Source: Bacteroidales bacterium
Lineage (GTDB): Bacteria; Bacteroidota; Bacteroidia; Bacteroidales; GCA-2711565
Assembly (NCBI GenBank): GCA_028280405.1
Contig: JANQLW010000030.1
Location: 1-51,214, forward strand
Direction of reading: 5' to 3'
DNA length: 51,214 bases
Shown: positions 1 to 8,856 of the stretch, one piece after another
Position numbering within the stretch: position 1 is the stretch's first letter
Layout of the letters: every line of letters begins with the position of its first letter
Made by a program: the position numbers and the translations under genes
Notes under the pieces: model-generated
What the model saw: the letters and a program-made list of their open reading frames with translations, nothing else
The model's database searches: none
What the model was told of the DNA's origin: nothing

Positions 1-94
1 AACCAGCAACCAGCAACCAGCAACCAGCAACCAGCAACCAGCAACCAGCAACCAGCAACCAGCAACCAGCAACCAGCAACCAGCAACCAGCAAC
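1..94. repeat. Heptamer minisatellite (aaccagc)n
   Basis: Thirteen uninterrupted copies of the 7-bp unit aaccagc plus a partial copy run from the window edge to the stop codon of ribF, so the true length is unknown. On the ribF strand it reads GCTGGTT repeats directly after the stop. A heptamer shifts frame with every copy, but it lies outside the coding region. Copy number is probably unstable through slippage. Confidence 0.95.
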
Positions 95-1017
95 TACAAT
101 AACAATTTCACAGTTCTTCTATCTTTCTCCAACTGACCTTTTAACCCATCCAGATCATCAAATTTAATTTCATCACGAATACGATCTACAAAATAGATCA
201 CAATATTTTCACCGTATATTTCCCGATCGAAATTGAAAATATTTACTTCGATGGTTAAATCACTGTGGTTGACTGTTGGACGTACTCCTATATTGCTCAT
301 ACCCTGGTAAATTTTACCCTTATATTCGACACGGCAGGCATAAACACCATTCGCGGTAATTAATTTGTACTCATCATCTATTTCAATGTTAGCGGTAGGA
401 AAGCCAATGACACGCCCTATTTTTTGCCCGGAAATTACTTTTCCACTGATTGAATACTCATATCCTAAAAGATTATTGGCAATTCTTATCTTACCTTCAT
501 TCAGAGCTTTTCTGATTTTGGTAGAACTAACAGCTATATTTTCGACATCCTGAGCAGGGATTTTCTCTACATCAAAATGATGTTTTTTTCCTAAATCATA
601 TAATATAGCATAATCACCCAAGCGGTTTTTTCCAAAATGATGATCATAGCCAATAATTAGTTTTCTGGTCTGAACTTTTTCAACGATATATTCTTTAATA
701 AATTGGTAAGATGTTAGCTTGGAAAACTCTTTGGTGAAAGGAATAATGATCAGGTGGTCAATGCCGGCTTTTTCAAGCAACTCAATTTTTCTTTTCTGAG
801 TATTGATGAATTTCAAATTTTTACTATCTGGGTGAATAACTAAACGTGGATGCGGATAAAAAGTAATTAAAACCGTTTCTCCTTCCAGTCGGATTGCCTC
901 TTCTGCCATACGGTTGATGATTTTTTGATGGCCCACATGAACCCCATCAAAAGTTCCAACGGTTACTACCGGATTCCTTACCCCTTTAAACGTATCTATA
1001 TCGTTATAAATCTTCAC
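94..1017 (-). CDS. ribF: Bifunctional riboflavin kinase / FAD synthetase
   Basis: Converts riboflavin to FMN and then FAD in the cytoplasm. The N-terminal adenylyltransferase half shows GTFDGVHVGH at residues 21-30, GYDHHFG at 123-129 and the SSTKIRK loop at 164-170. The C-terminal riboflavin kinase half shows GRVIGFPTAN at 201-210. Length (307 aa) is normal for the family. The start codon is GTG (complement of 1015-1017), giving MKIYNDID; no ATG is available close by. The stop codon abuts the heptamer minisatellite. Identity is secure. Confidence 0.96.
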   Translation of the reverse strand: MKIYNDIDTFKGVRNPVVTVGTFDGVHVGHQKIINRMAEEAIRLEGETVLITFYPHPRLVIHPDSKNLKFINTQKRKIELLEKAGIDHLIIIPFTKEFSKLTSYQFIKEYIVEKVQTRKLIIGYDHHFGKNRLGDYAILYDLGKKHHFDVEKIPAQDVENIAVSSTKIRKALNEGKIRIANNLLGYEYSISGKVISGQKIGRVIGFPTANIEIDDEYKLITANGVYACRVEYKGKIYQGMSNIGVRPTVNHSDLTIEVNIFNFDREIYGENIVIYFVDRIRDEIKFDDLDGLKGQLEKDRRTVKLLL

Positions 1018-1114
1018 CTTAATAATTTAATCATCCAACAGTTTTTCCCTGTTTTGAAATAGTTCCGCAAAAATAGTACTTTTACATATAAAATTAAATT
1101 TTTATTAAAACAGT

Positions 1115-2938
1115 ATGGCAAACACAAAATGGCCGGGCATCATTCTGCTCAGCCTCCTAACTCTAGTGATTTGCTCCCCGAAAATTTGTTATCCTCAATT
1201 AACCGAAGATTTTTCAGATTCAGATCTGACGAATCAACCGAAATGGTTCGGTACGCTTAATCATTTTATTATAAATGATTTTCAACAACTTCAATTAAAT
1301 GCAACAACCTCCGGAAATTCTTACTTATCAACTAAAGTAGAAATTCCAGATCATTGTGAATGGAAGTTTCAAATCAAACAGGCTTTTAGTCCGTCGTCAA
1401 ATAATTTTTCAAAAGTTTATTTGATCAGTAACCAGAAAGATTTAACATTAGATAAGCTGGAAGGATTTTATCTTCAATTTGGAGAAAAAGGCAGCAATGA
1501 TGCTATTGAATTATTCTATCAGAAAGGCAAGGAAATTATTTCGATTTGCCGTGGAAAAGAAGGAGAAATAGCTAAATCATTTGACCTTTATATTAAAGTT
1601 ATTAAAGACAAGAATAAGTGGGAAGTATTTACCTCTAAACATAAGGAAGGCTTATATTCTGAATTAATGAATGGAAATTTCGTAAATCCTCACAATTCAG
1701 GGTATTTTGGATTCTTTTGTAAATATACAAGTGGAAACCGAAATAAATTTTACTGGGATAATATTTATATTGGAAAACCTGTTATTGACACAATTCCCCC
1801 TGAAATTATCTCATACGAAATGATTCAGGCAAACCAGCTTGAACTTCTCTTTTCCGAAGCTCTTCACCCGAATTTCATAAACAAAGAAAACTTTGAAATT
1901 AACAATGGCATTGGACATCCGGAATTAGTTACAACCAACAGTACGAATACCAAATTAAACCTTTATTTAAAAAATAATCTTTTAGAAAATACAGAATACG
2001 AATTAACGATCGACAATGTATTTGATTATTCAGGAAATGAAATATCAGCTAATCATTTAGCTCTTATCTATACCGTGATTAACAAACAGGATATTGTGAT
2101 CAATGAAATATTGTTTGATCCTTTGGAAACAGAAGAAGAATATATTGAAATTTACAATCGTAGCCAGAAAGTACTAAACCTAAAAAAGCTTATGTTCGGA
2201 AGGATTCGGGAATCATTTCCTAATCCCCCCGACACAGCACTAATAAGAATAAGCGATACGGCAATATACATCTTATCACAGGAATACCGGATCTTAACCC
2301 GTTCTTCTGAAAAAGTTCAAAAAATAAAAGAAGTGAAGCATCCTGAAAACATTCTTGTACTTCCATCTTTACCTGCACTGATTAATGATGCAGGGCATAT
2401 TTTTTTACAATCAGATTCAGGTATAATGGTCGACGAAGTATTTTATAGTAAAAAAATGCATCATCCCAGCTTGAATTTTACCGACGGCGTTTCACTTGAA
2501 AAAATCCATTATGATGTGCCCGGATTAAATTCTGATAATTGGACATCTGCATCATATTCATCGGGATTTGGAACACCTACATATCAAAACTCTCAGTTTG
2601 TAAATATTGAAAGCCTAAAAAATAAAATAAATATTTCGCCACAAATATTCACTCCGGATCAGGATGGAAAAGATGATGCGGCCAGTATTTCAATACAGAT
2701 GAATGAGCCCGGATATTCAGGAAATATATTTATATTTAATAGTAATGGGCAATTAATAAAACATCTTGTTAAAAACCTTCTCCTGGGAAATAAGTCTACA
2801 TTTTTTTGGAATGGAAAGGATGAGCACGGAAATTTACAACCAATAGGAACTTATATTATTCTAATAGAGTTCTATAATCCGGAAGGAAAAACTGAAAAAC
2901 ATAAGAAAACAATAGCTATCGGTAAAGTGATTAATTAG
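1115..2938 (+). CDS. Secreted lamin-tail domain protein with FlgD/CHU_C-like C terminus
   Basis: A 607-aa exported protein. An N-terminal signal sequence (residues 1-28) is followed by a jelly-roll-like region, an Ig-like segment beginning DTIPPEI near residue 226 (Big_5-like), a lamin-tail domain starting around IVINEILFDP near residue 328, and a C-terminal FlgD-like/gliding-motility-type Ig domain (IFTPDQDGKDD near 512, WNGKDEHGN near 567, IGTY near 578). Such proteins in Bacteroidota are cell-surface or secreted; the exact role is unknown. Its last 8 bases overlap the end of the convergent comF gene. Domain calls are from motif recognition only. Confidence 0.8.
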   Translation: MANTKWPGIILLSLLTLVICSPKICYPQLTEDFSDSDLTNQPKWFGTLNHFIINDFQQLQLNATTSGNSYLSTKVEIPDHCEWKFQIKQAFSPSSNNFSKVYLISNQKDLTLDKLEGFYLQFGEKGSNDAIELFYQKGKEIISICRGKEGEIAKSFDLYIKVIKDKNKWEVFTSKHKEGLYSELMNGNFVNPHNSGYFGFFCKYTSGNRNKFYWDNIYIGKPVIDTIPPEIISYEMIQANQLELLFSEALHPNFINKENFEINNGIGHPELVTTNSTNTKLNLYLKNNLLENTEYELTIDNVFDYSGNEISANHLALIYTVINKQDIVINEILFDPLETEEEYIEIYNRSQKVLNLKKLMFGRIRESFPNPPDTALIRISDTAIYILSQEYRILTRSSEKVQKIKEVKHPENILVLPSLPALINDAGHIFLQSDSGIMVDEVFYSKKMHHPSLNFTDGVSLEKIHYDVPGLNSDNWTSASYSSGFGTPTYQNSQFVNIESLKNKINISPQIFTPDQDGKDDAASISIQMNEPGYSGNIFIFNSNGQLIKHLVKNLLLGNKSTFFWNGKDEHGNLQPIGTYIILIEFYNPEGKTEKHKKTIAIGKVIN

Positions 2939-3632
2939 CAGCATAGGCTAATGAAGCTACACTTAGGCTTGTGCCTTTTACTTTTAAAATTTCAAAGGCA
3001 CAGGCTTCAATAGTAGCTCCGGTAGTGATTACGTCATCGATTAAAAGAATATGCTTATCCTCAATTTTCTCATTTTCCGATATCCCAAAGATAGAATCTA
3101 CATTATCCCATCTTTCTAATCTGTTTTTATTTGTTTGGGTTTCTGATGCTTTAATTCTTTCCAAAATATTTTTTTTAACAGGAATATTTAGAACCTCAGC
3201 AATTCCCTGAGCAAATATCTCACTTTGATTATAACCTCTGACCTTAAGTTTATCAGGATGCAAAGGAACAGGGACAATAATATCAATAGATTTAAACCAT
3301 TTAGAACTCAAAATTTCTCTTGCAAACAGATTTCCTAAATAAAATCCTATTTCTTGTTTCGACTTATATTTAAAAGCATGCATTAATTGCCGTACTCTTC
3401 CTTTTTTATTAAAATATAAGAATGAGGTTGCTTTTTGAATAGGTATTCGTCCCCAAAACGTCTGTTCCACTAAGTTACATTCTAAACGATGAAAATTTGT
3501 CCTTGGCAATTTATACAGGCAATCTAAACATATCAGGTCTTCATTTTTATTTAATACTTCACGACAACCTACACATAATTGTGGGTAAAATAATGAGAGA
3601 AAACTTTCAAAATAACTTTTAATAAAATTCAT
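2931..3632 (-). CDS. comF: ComF family phosphoribosyltransferase-like protein
   Basis: A 233-aa ComF-type protein, related to competence-associated DNA uptake helpers and Bacteroidota amidophosphoribosyltransferase homologues. The N-terminal zinc-binding cysteines are visible as CVGC and CLDC (residues 20-38). The C-terminal PRTase site is ILLIDDVITTGAT near residues 195-207. A PVPLHP stretch typical of ComF lies in the middle. The gene converges on the lamin-tail gene with an 8-bp overlap. No competence genes are adjacent, so the process it serves cannot be read from context. Confidence 0.9.
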   Translation of the reverse strand: MNFIKSYFESFLSLFYPQLCVGCREVLNKNEDLICLDCLYKLPRTNFHRLECNLVEQTFWGRIPIQKATSFLYFNKKGRVRQLMHAFKYKSKQEIGFYLGNLFAREILSSKWFKSIDIIVPVPLHPDKLKVRGYNQSEIFAQGIAEVLNIPVKKNILERIKASETQTNKNRLERWDNVDSIFGISENEKIEDKHILLIDDVITTGATIEACAFEILKVKGTSLSVASLAYAAN

Positions 3633-3714
3633 AACTCAATTTATACATTAATACCATAATTTGATTTTTGTTCCATACATAAATGATAGTATATTAAATC
3701 GTATTTTTGACCAC

Positions 3715-5451
3715 ATGAACAATGATCCGATATTAAAAGTTGAAAATTTATGTGTAGAGTTTTCTATGGAGCAAAGAAAGCTTTGTGCCGTGGATCATAT
3801 CGATTTTGATTTACTGGAAGGTGAAACATTGGGAATTGTTGGAGAGTCTGGTTCAGGGAAGTCGGTTACTTCTCTTTCTATTATGAAATTAATCTCTTCA
3901 CCAGGAAAGATAAGTTCAGGAAATATCTATCTTAAAAATGGTAAAGGGTGGGTAAATCTGGCTAAATTGGAAGAAAAAAATTTAAGAGAATACAGGGGCA
4001 AAAAAATCGCCATGATTTTTCAGGAACCCATGACTTCTTTGAATCCTGTTTATACTTGTGGAAAACAAATTACAGAAGTTATTATGCTTCATCAAAACAT
4101 TTCTAAATCGAAAGCTAAAGAAAAGACGATAGCTCTTTTTAATGAAGTATTATTACCCCGTCCTGAAGAAATTTATAGAAGTTATCCTCACCAATTATCC
4201 GGAGGACAAAAACAAAGGGTAATGATTGCTATGGCCTTATCTTGTCAGCCCGATATTTTAATAGCCGATGAGCCTACTACTGCTTTGGATGTAACTGTAC
4301 AAAAATTTATTTTGGAGCTTCTGAAAAAAATTCAGGAAAAGTATAAAATGAGTATCATCTTTATTACTCATGATTTGGGAGTTATTGCAGAAATAGCCAG
4401 TCGGGTATTAGTAATGTATGAAGGCAGAATCGTTGAACAGGGTTTAGTAGAACAAATATTTAAACATGCACAACATCCTTATACAAAAGGCTTAATTGCT
4501 TGTCGTCCCAATCTGGAAAGAAATCAATCCAAATTGCTTACTGTTAACGACTTCTTAAATACAGAAAATGAAGAGGAAATAGAGAAATTAATAGCCAGTA
4601 TTACCGTAAAAGACAAAGAAAGTATTGAGCAGTTAAAAAGAAAATATGGCAGTGGAGAGCCATTATTGAAAGTAAAAAATTTATCTACTTATTTCCCCTT
4701 AAAAAAGAAACTGTTTGAAAAAGAAAGACAATGGGTAAAAGCAGTTGATAATGTAAGTTTTGATGTTTATCCTTCTGAAACATTAGGACTGGTTGGTGAG
4801 TCCGGTTGTGGAAAAACGACTTTAGGTAGGTCTATATTACGCTTAATTGAACCCAAGAGGGGTTGGATTTATTATAACAATGATAATATCACCGGTTATT
4901 CAAAATCTCAGATGAGGACCCTGAGAAAAGACTTCCAGATTATTTTTCAGGATCCTTATTCTTCATTAAATCCGAGAAAGACTATTGGAAGTGCAATAAT
5001 AGAACCTATGCTGGTTCACCAACTTTATAAAAATGATAAAGAAAGAAAAGAGAAAAGCATAGAACTTCTGGAAAAAGTTCAGCTTGAAGCAGATCATTTC
5101 AAAAGATATCCTCATGAATTATCCGGAGGACAAAGACAGCGGGTTTGTATTGCCCGGGTACTCAGCCTTGATCCGAAATTTATTATTTGCGATGAGTCGG
5201 TTTCTGCATTGGATGTATCGGTACAGGCACATGTATTAAACCTTTTGCATGAATTAAAAGAAGAATATTTATTTACTTATATTTTCATATCTCACGACTT
5301 ATCGGTTGTGAAACATATGTCGGATCGAATGGCTGTAATGAATAAAGGCAAAATTGTGGAAATCGGAGATACGGAAAAGGTATATAATTATCCTAAAGAA
5401 ACGTATACGAAGAAACTGATAGAAGCTGTACCGAAAGGATTATTTAACTAA
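3715..5451 (+). CDS. Double-NBD oligopeptide/dipeptide ABC transporter ATPase (DppD-DppF fusion type)
   Basis: Energises peptide (or related solute) import at the inner membrane. Two complete nucleotide-binding domains are fused. NBD1 has Walker A GESGSGKS at 43-50, signature LSGGQKQR near 161 and Walker B ILIADEPTTALD. NBD2 has GESGCGKTT at 361-369, LSGGQRQR near 468 and IICDESVSALD. The frame is open back to a TTG at 3661, but the ATG at 3715 (MNNDPILKVENL) starts at the conserved NBD edge and is preferred, giving 578 aa. Permease and binding-protein genes are not adjacent. Confidence 0.93.
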   Translation: MNNDPILKVENLCVEFSMEQRKLCAVDHIDFDLLEGETLGIVGESGSGKSVTSLSIMKLISSPGKISSGNIYLKNGKGWVNLAKLEEKNLREYRGKKIAMIFQEPMTSLNPVYTCGKQITEVIMLHQNISKSKAKEKTIALFNEVLLPRPEEIYRSYPHQLSGGQKQRVMIAMALSCQPDILIADEPTTALDVTVQKFILELLKKIQEKYKMSIIFITHDLGVIAEIASRVLVMYEGRIVEQGLVEQIFKHAQHPYTKGLIACRPNLERNQSKLLTVNDFLNTENEEEIEKLIASITVKDKESIEQLKRKYGSGEPLLKVKNLSTYFPLKKKLFEKERQWVKAVDNVSFDVYPSETLGLVGESGCGKTTLGRSILRLIEPKRGWIYYNNDNITGYSKSQMRTLRKDFQIIFQDPYSSLNPRKTIGSAIIEPMLVHQLYKNDKERKEKSIELLEKVQLEADHFKRYPHELSGGQRQRVCIARVLSLDPKFIICDESVSALDVSVQAHVLNLLHELKEEYLFTYIFISHDLSVVKHMSDRMAVMNKGKIVEIGDTEKVYNYPKETYTKKLIEAVPKGLFN

Positions 5452-5509
5452 AAATGAATGATAGCTTAATAGTAACATCAAGCTATGGTTTATTATGGTA
5501 CTTAATTAA

Positions 5510-7672
5510 ATGAAAAAAAATAAAAAGAATAAAAAGAAATTAAGGGGTAAGAACACTTTCATCTCCAGTATTTTAAGCATATTTGGAAAAAGTCCTTATC
5601 GTCCGTTTAACTATAAACAAATTTCCAGTCAACTGGGAATAAAAGACAAAGCCAGTAAAGATTTAGTAAATACAATATTAGGAGAATTGGCTGGAGCCAA
5701 AGAAATTGAACAGATCTCTCCCGGAAAGTATAAACTGAATACTGAAAACTTAAATAAGTATGCCAATAAAGGTAAAAAGATTACCGGCCGCGTCGATATG
5801 CAAAATACCGGTAAAGCTTATATAATTTCAGATGAAGGAGGTGATGATATTTTCATCGCTTCTAATAATACTTTCCATGCTTTACATGGGGATAAGGTAA
5901 CTGTTCTTTTATTTCCTCAAAGAAGAGGTAGAAAACCGGAAGGCCAAATTGTTGAAATTCTTGAACGTGCACGTGAACAATTTGTAGGCACGATAGAAAT
6001 TTCCAGATATTATGCTTTTGTAATTCCTGATAACCCTAAAATCCATATAGATATTTTCATTCCAATGGAAAAGTTGAACGGGGCTAAAAACGGAGATAAA
6101 GTCATCGCTAAATTATTGGATTGGCCCGATCAGGCTAAAAATCCATTTGGAAATATTATTCAGGTTTTAGGTAAACCTGGAAATAATGAAGTTGAAATGC
6201 AATCCATATTGGCAGCCAATGATTTTCCATTATCATTTCCAAAACATGTGGAAAAAGAAGCTTCAAAAATTAATGGTATAATATCAAAAGAAGAAATAAA
6301 AAAAAGAAGAGATTTCAGAAAAGTTACCACATTTACCATTGATCCTCTTGATGCCAAAGATTTTGACGATGCTCTTTCTCTTAAAAAATTAGGCACTGGA
6401 AATTGGGAAGTAGGGATTCATATTGCAGATGTTTCTCATTATGTTACACCAAATACCGAACTGGATAAAGAAGCTTTTGATCGTGCTACATCCATATATT
6501 TAGTTGACAGGGTTATTCCTATGCTTCCTGAAGCACTTTCCAATGGTGTGTGTTCCCTTAGGCCTAATGAAGAAAAATTATGTTTCTCCGCAGTTTTTGA
6601 GATAAATGATGAAGCAGAAGTTTTAAACCAATGGTTCGGAAAAACAGTAATAAATTCCGATCGAAGGTTTACTTATGAAGAAGTTCAGGAAATAATAGAA
6701 GCAGAAAAAGGAGAATTTGATAAGGAAATACTTACACTAAACAAACTGGCCGTATTATTAAGAGAAAAAAGAAATGCTGACGGATCAATTAATTTCCGTT
6801 CACAGGATGTTCGTTTCAATCTTGATGAAAACGGAAAACCATTAAGTGTTTATGTAAAAGAACAAAAAGATTCAAATCGTTTGATTGAAGATTTTATGTT
6901 ACTTGCCAATAGAAAAGTAGCTGAATTTATCGGAAAACGAAAAGGTAAAGAAAAACCAAAGACATTTATTTACAGGATTCATGATGAGCCGAACCCGGAA
7001 AAGCTTAGTACATTTTTACAATTTGTGAATAAGTTAGGTTATGAAATGAAAATCAATACCCGCCAGCATTTAGCTAAATCGTTTAATAAGTTATTTAAAG
7101 ATATTAGCGGTAAAGGAGAAGAAAATATGATAGAAAGTATTGCTGTTCGAACCATGGCCAAAGCAGAATACTCAACTCAAAACATAGGCCATTATGGATT
7201 GGCATTTCAATATTATGCTCATTTCACTTCTCCCATCAGACGGTATCCTGATTTATTAACACATCGTATTTTGGAATGGTATCTTGATGGAAGATCTTCT
7301 GTAAACGAAGCGGCTTATGAAGAAATGTGCAATCATTGTTCTGAAATGGAACGTAAAGCCGAAAGTGCGGAACGTGAGTCCATTAAATATAAACAGGTTG
7401 AATTTATGCTGGATAAGATAGGTAAAGAGTTTGACGGGCATATATCCGGAGTAAGTAAATGGGGCCTTTATGTTGAAATCATTGACAATAAATGTGAAGG
7501 TATGGTTCGTTTAAAAGATATGAAAGACGACTTTTATTATTTGGATGAAGATAATTACCAGGTTATCGGTCAACATTATGGAGATCAATATAAGTTGGGA
7601 GATAAAGTTCGTATCCTCGTTAAAAGAATTGATTTAAGCAAGAAGCAAATGGATTTTGAATTGCTTTCATAA
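5510..7672 (+). CDS. rnr: Ribonuclease R (RNase II family 3'-5' exoribonuclease)
   Basis: Processive 3'-5' exoribonuclease that degrades structured RNA. The 720-aa protein starts with a lysine-rich tail, then a winged-helix-like segment, cold-shock domains, and the RNB catalytic domain with TIDPLDAKDFDDALSL near 275-290, whose aspartates bind the catalytic metals. A C-terminal S1 domain begins near GHISGVSKWGLYVEI at about residue 643. Length and order match RNase R/VacB rather than the shorter RNase II. It follows the ABC ATPase by 58 bp and may or may not be co-transcribed. Confidence 0.96.
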   Translation: MKKNKKNKKKLRGKNTFISSILSIFGKSPYRPFNYKQISSQLGIKDKASKDLVNTILGELAGAKEIEQISPGKYKLNTENLNKYANKGKKITGRVDMQNTGKAYIISDEGGDDIFIASNNTFHALHGDKVTVLLFPQRRGRKPEGQIVEILERAREQFVGTIEISRYYAFVIPDNPKIHIDIFIPMEKLNGAKNGDKVIAKLLDWPDQAKNPFGNIIQVLGKPGNNEVEMQSILAANDFPLSFPKHVEKEASKINGIISKEEIKKRRDFRKVTTFTIDPLDAKDFDDALSLKKLGTGNWEVGIHIADVSHYVTPNTELDKEAFDRATSIYLVDRVIPMLPEALSNGVCSLRPNEEKLCFSAVFEINDEAEVLNQWFGKTVINSDRRFTYEEVQEIIEAEKGEFDKEILTLNKLAVLLREKRNADGSINFRSQDVRFNLDENGKPLSVYVKEQKDSNRLIEDFMLLANRKVAEFIGKRKGKEKPKTFIYRIHDEPNPEKLSTFLQFVNKLGYEMKINTRQHLAKSFNKLFKDISGKGEENMIESIAVRTMAKAEYSTQNIGHYGLAFQYYAHFTSPIRRYPDLLTHRILEWYLDGRSSVNEAAYEEMCNHCSEMERKAESAERESIKYKQVEFMLDKIGKEFDGHISGVSKWGLYVEIIDNKCEGMVRLKDMKDDFYYLDEDNYQVIGQHYGDQYKLGDKVRILVKRIDLSKKQMDFELLS

Positions 7673-7773
7673 TGGAAGATATGGGATCCGATCCTTTTAC
7701 TTAAAATTATTGACCAAAGTTTAAATGTTAGTCTGTTATTAATAATTACTAGGATCGGATCCCATATCTTCCA
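7673..7773. repeat. Short element with 23-bp perfect terminal inverted repeats
   Basis: The 23 bases at 7673-7695 (starting TGGAAGATATGGG) are perfectly complementary to 7751-7773, with a 55-bp AT-rich spacer. The left arm begins just after the rnr stop codon. No T-run follows, so it is not a standard intrinsic terminator. It may be a MITE-like element or a large hairpin at the rnr 3' end. A second, unrelated inverted repeat begins 21 bp further on. Confidence 0.75.
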
Positions 7774-7794
7774 CAGTCGTAAATGAGTAACCCC

Positions 7795-7942
7795 TGTCAT
7801 CCTGAACTTGTTTCAGGATCTCCATCCATATAGGCAAGTCGGTTATTAAACAGGTCATATCCAAAAGCTATTGTAGGAGTAGCTGTACCTATTAGCTCTA
7901 GAAGTAACATCAAGGAGATCCTGAAACAAGTTCAGGATGACA
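7795..7942. repeat. REP/MITE-like element with 29-bp perfect inverted repeats
   Basis: The 29 bases at 7795-7823 and 7914-7942 are perfect inverted copies. Each arm is itself an imperfect palindrome, ATCCTGAA-n5-TTCAGGAT, so the element looks like a pair of REP units in opposite orientation around a roughly 90-bp centre. From memory, similar TCCTGAACTTGTTTCAGGA sequences are dispersed in many bacterial genomes. No coding capacity. Confidence 0.75.
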
Positions 7943-7966
7943 TGGAAGGTTCACTGGCTGCAGTGA

Positions 7967-8143
7967 TTAGGATGATTTCTTGCTTAAGATAGTAGCAAAA
8001 TATCCAATTATTGGACTGGCCATAAAACAAATAAAAAATGACCATTCTACTCCTATTTTACGTTTTTTTCCCATGTTTTCGGAAATGATCATAGAAAAAA
8101 CATACCATAGAATAAATATGAAAACTACTAATAATTCAGTCAT
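7967..8143 (-). CDS. Small two-helix membrane protein, unknown function
   Basis: A 58-aa ORF starting MTELLVVFIF, predicted to have two membrane helices (about residues 3-20 and 33-50) and a basic loop GKKRKIG between them. An upstream in-frame ATG at 8215 would overlap the neighbouring PepSY-like gene by about 60 bp, so the ATG at 8143 (12 bp after that gene's stop) is preferred. The spacing suggests translation from the same mRNA as the PepSY-like gene. No function recognised. Confidence 0.6.
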   Translation of the reverse strand: MTELLVVFIFILWYVFSMIISENMGKKRKIGVEWSFFICFMASPIIGYFATILSKKSS

Positions 8144-8154
8144 TTGATAATGTT

Positions 8155-8706
8155 TTAATAATAAAATATAAAAAGAAAAACCAATGGAATTGCAATTCCT
8201 AAGAGTGTTAACCACGCACCTCTTCTGGTAATACCTTTTTTTCCTTTAGCAATAAATAAACCGGTAATAGCAATTAATATTAAAGCACCTGAAAATATAT
8301 CAGAATACCAGGTCCAGGCTCTTACAGGATTGTAATGCAGATAATTCATTGGTTTAAATATGGGTCTCTTTTTCGTTAATTCCAGAAAGGAATATCCATT
8401 ATTGGTATTGATCAATAAAGTTCCTCCTTTTAGAAAAACTTTAATCTTCCAAGGTTCAGGTTTATAATGATTCATATAAGAAGCGTTGATATCATTATCT
8501 TTTAATAGTTTTTTAATACCTGCTTTATCAAATTTTTGATCAGTATCAATCTGAAATTCTTTAGTGGTAATGATATAATTTGGATTCCAGTCTTTTAAAT
8601 GGTTAATTGCTATTCCCGATAAACAATAAATAATGGTCATTCCAAAAAAGAAATATCCAAAATCGCGATGGACAGCACGATTCCATTTTCTCCAATTAAA
8701 CTTCAT
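8155..8706 (-). CDS. PepSY-associated TM helix protein
   Basis: A 183-aa inner-membrane protein. It has an N-terminal RKWNRAVHRDFGYFFFGMT segment leading into a first helix, a periplasmic region of about 100 residues, a conserved NYLHYNPVRAWTWYSDIF stretch, and two C-terminal helices (about 134-150 and 162-182). This matches short PepSY-associated TM proteins of Bacteroidota, often linked to iron or reductase functions, but no such partner is adjacent. Probably co-transcribed with the downstream 58-aa membrane ORF. Confidence 0.75.
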   Translation of the reverse strand: MKFNWRKWNRAVHRDFGYFFFGMTIIYCLSGIAINHLKDWNPNYIITTKEFQIDTDQKFDKAGIKKLLKDNDINASYMNHYKPEPWKIKVFLKGGTLLINTNNGYSFLELTKKRPIFKPMNYLHYNPVRAWTWYSDIFSGALILIAITGLFIAKGKKGITRRGAWLTLLGIAIPLVFLFIFYY

Positions 8707-8738
8707 CGAATAAGTTCTTTACTGTTAGAAAAAAATAG

Positions 8739-8843
8739 GGCTGTGTTCTAGTCAGGGCGTGAATTGTTAATTGATTAAGTTAATGCATTTTATCTTTTGA
8801 AGAATTTTGCAAATATATTCACACCCTGACTTCTGAGACAGCC
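8739..8843. mobile_element. MITE-like element with imperfect terminal inverted repeats
   Basis: About 105 bp lie between imperfect inverted repeats. GGCTGT at 8739-8744 pairs with ACAGCC at 8838-8843, and GTCAGGGcGTGAAT at 8751-8764 pairs with ATTCACaCCCTGAC at 8817-8830 with one mismatch. On the minus strand the end reads GGCTGTCTCAGAAGTCAGG, which resembles ends of DDE insertion sequences that begin GGCTGTCTCA. There is no room for a transposase, so it would be a non-autonomous derivative. Confidence 0.6.
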
Positions 8844-8856
8844 TCACAATATTTTA

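Noticed and set aside
1-94. CRISPR array at the window start
   Set aside because: Pure 7-bp tandem units without spacers, so it is a minisatellite.
3661-3714. TTG start 18 codons upstream for the double-NBD ATPase
   Set aside because: Weak start codon; the residues before the ATG at 3715 do not match the conserved NBD beginning.
7967-8215. 82-aa version of the small membrane ORF
   Set aside because: The longer start overlaps the PepSY-like gene by about 60 bp; the internal ATG at 8143 gives a cleaner two-helix protein and normal spacing.
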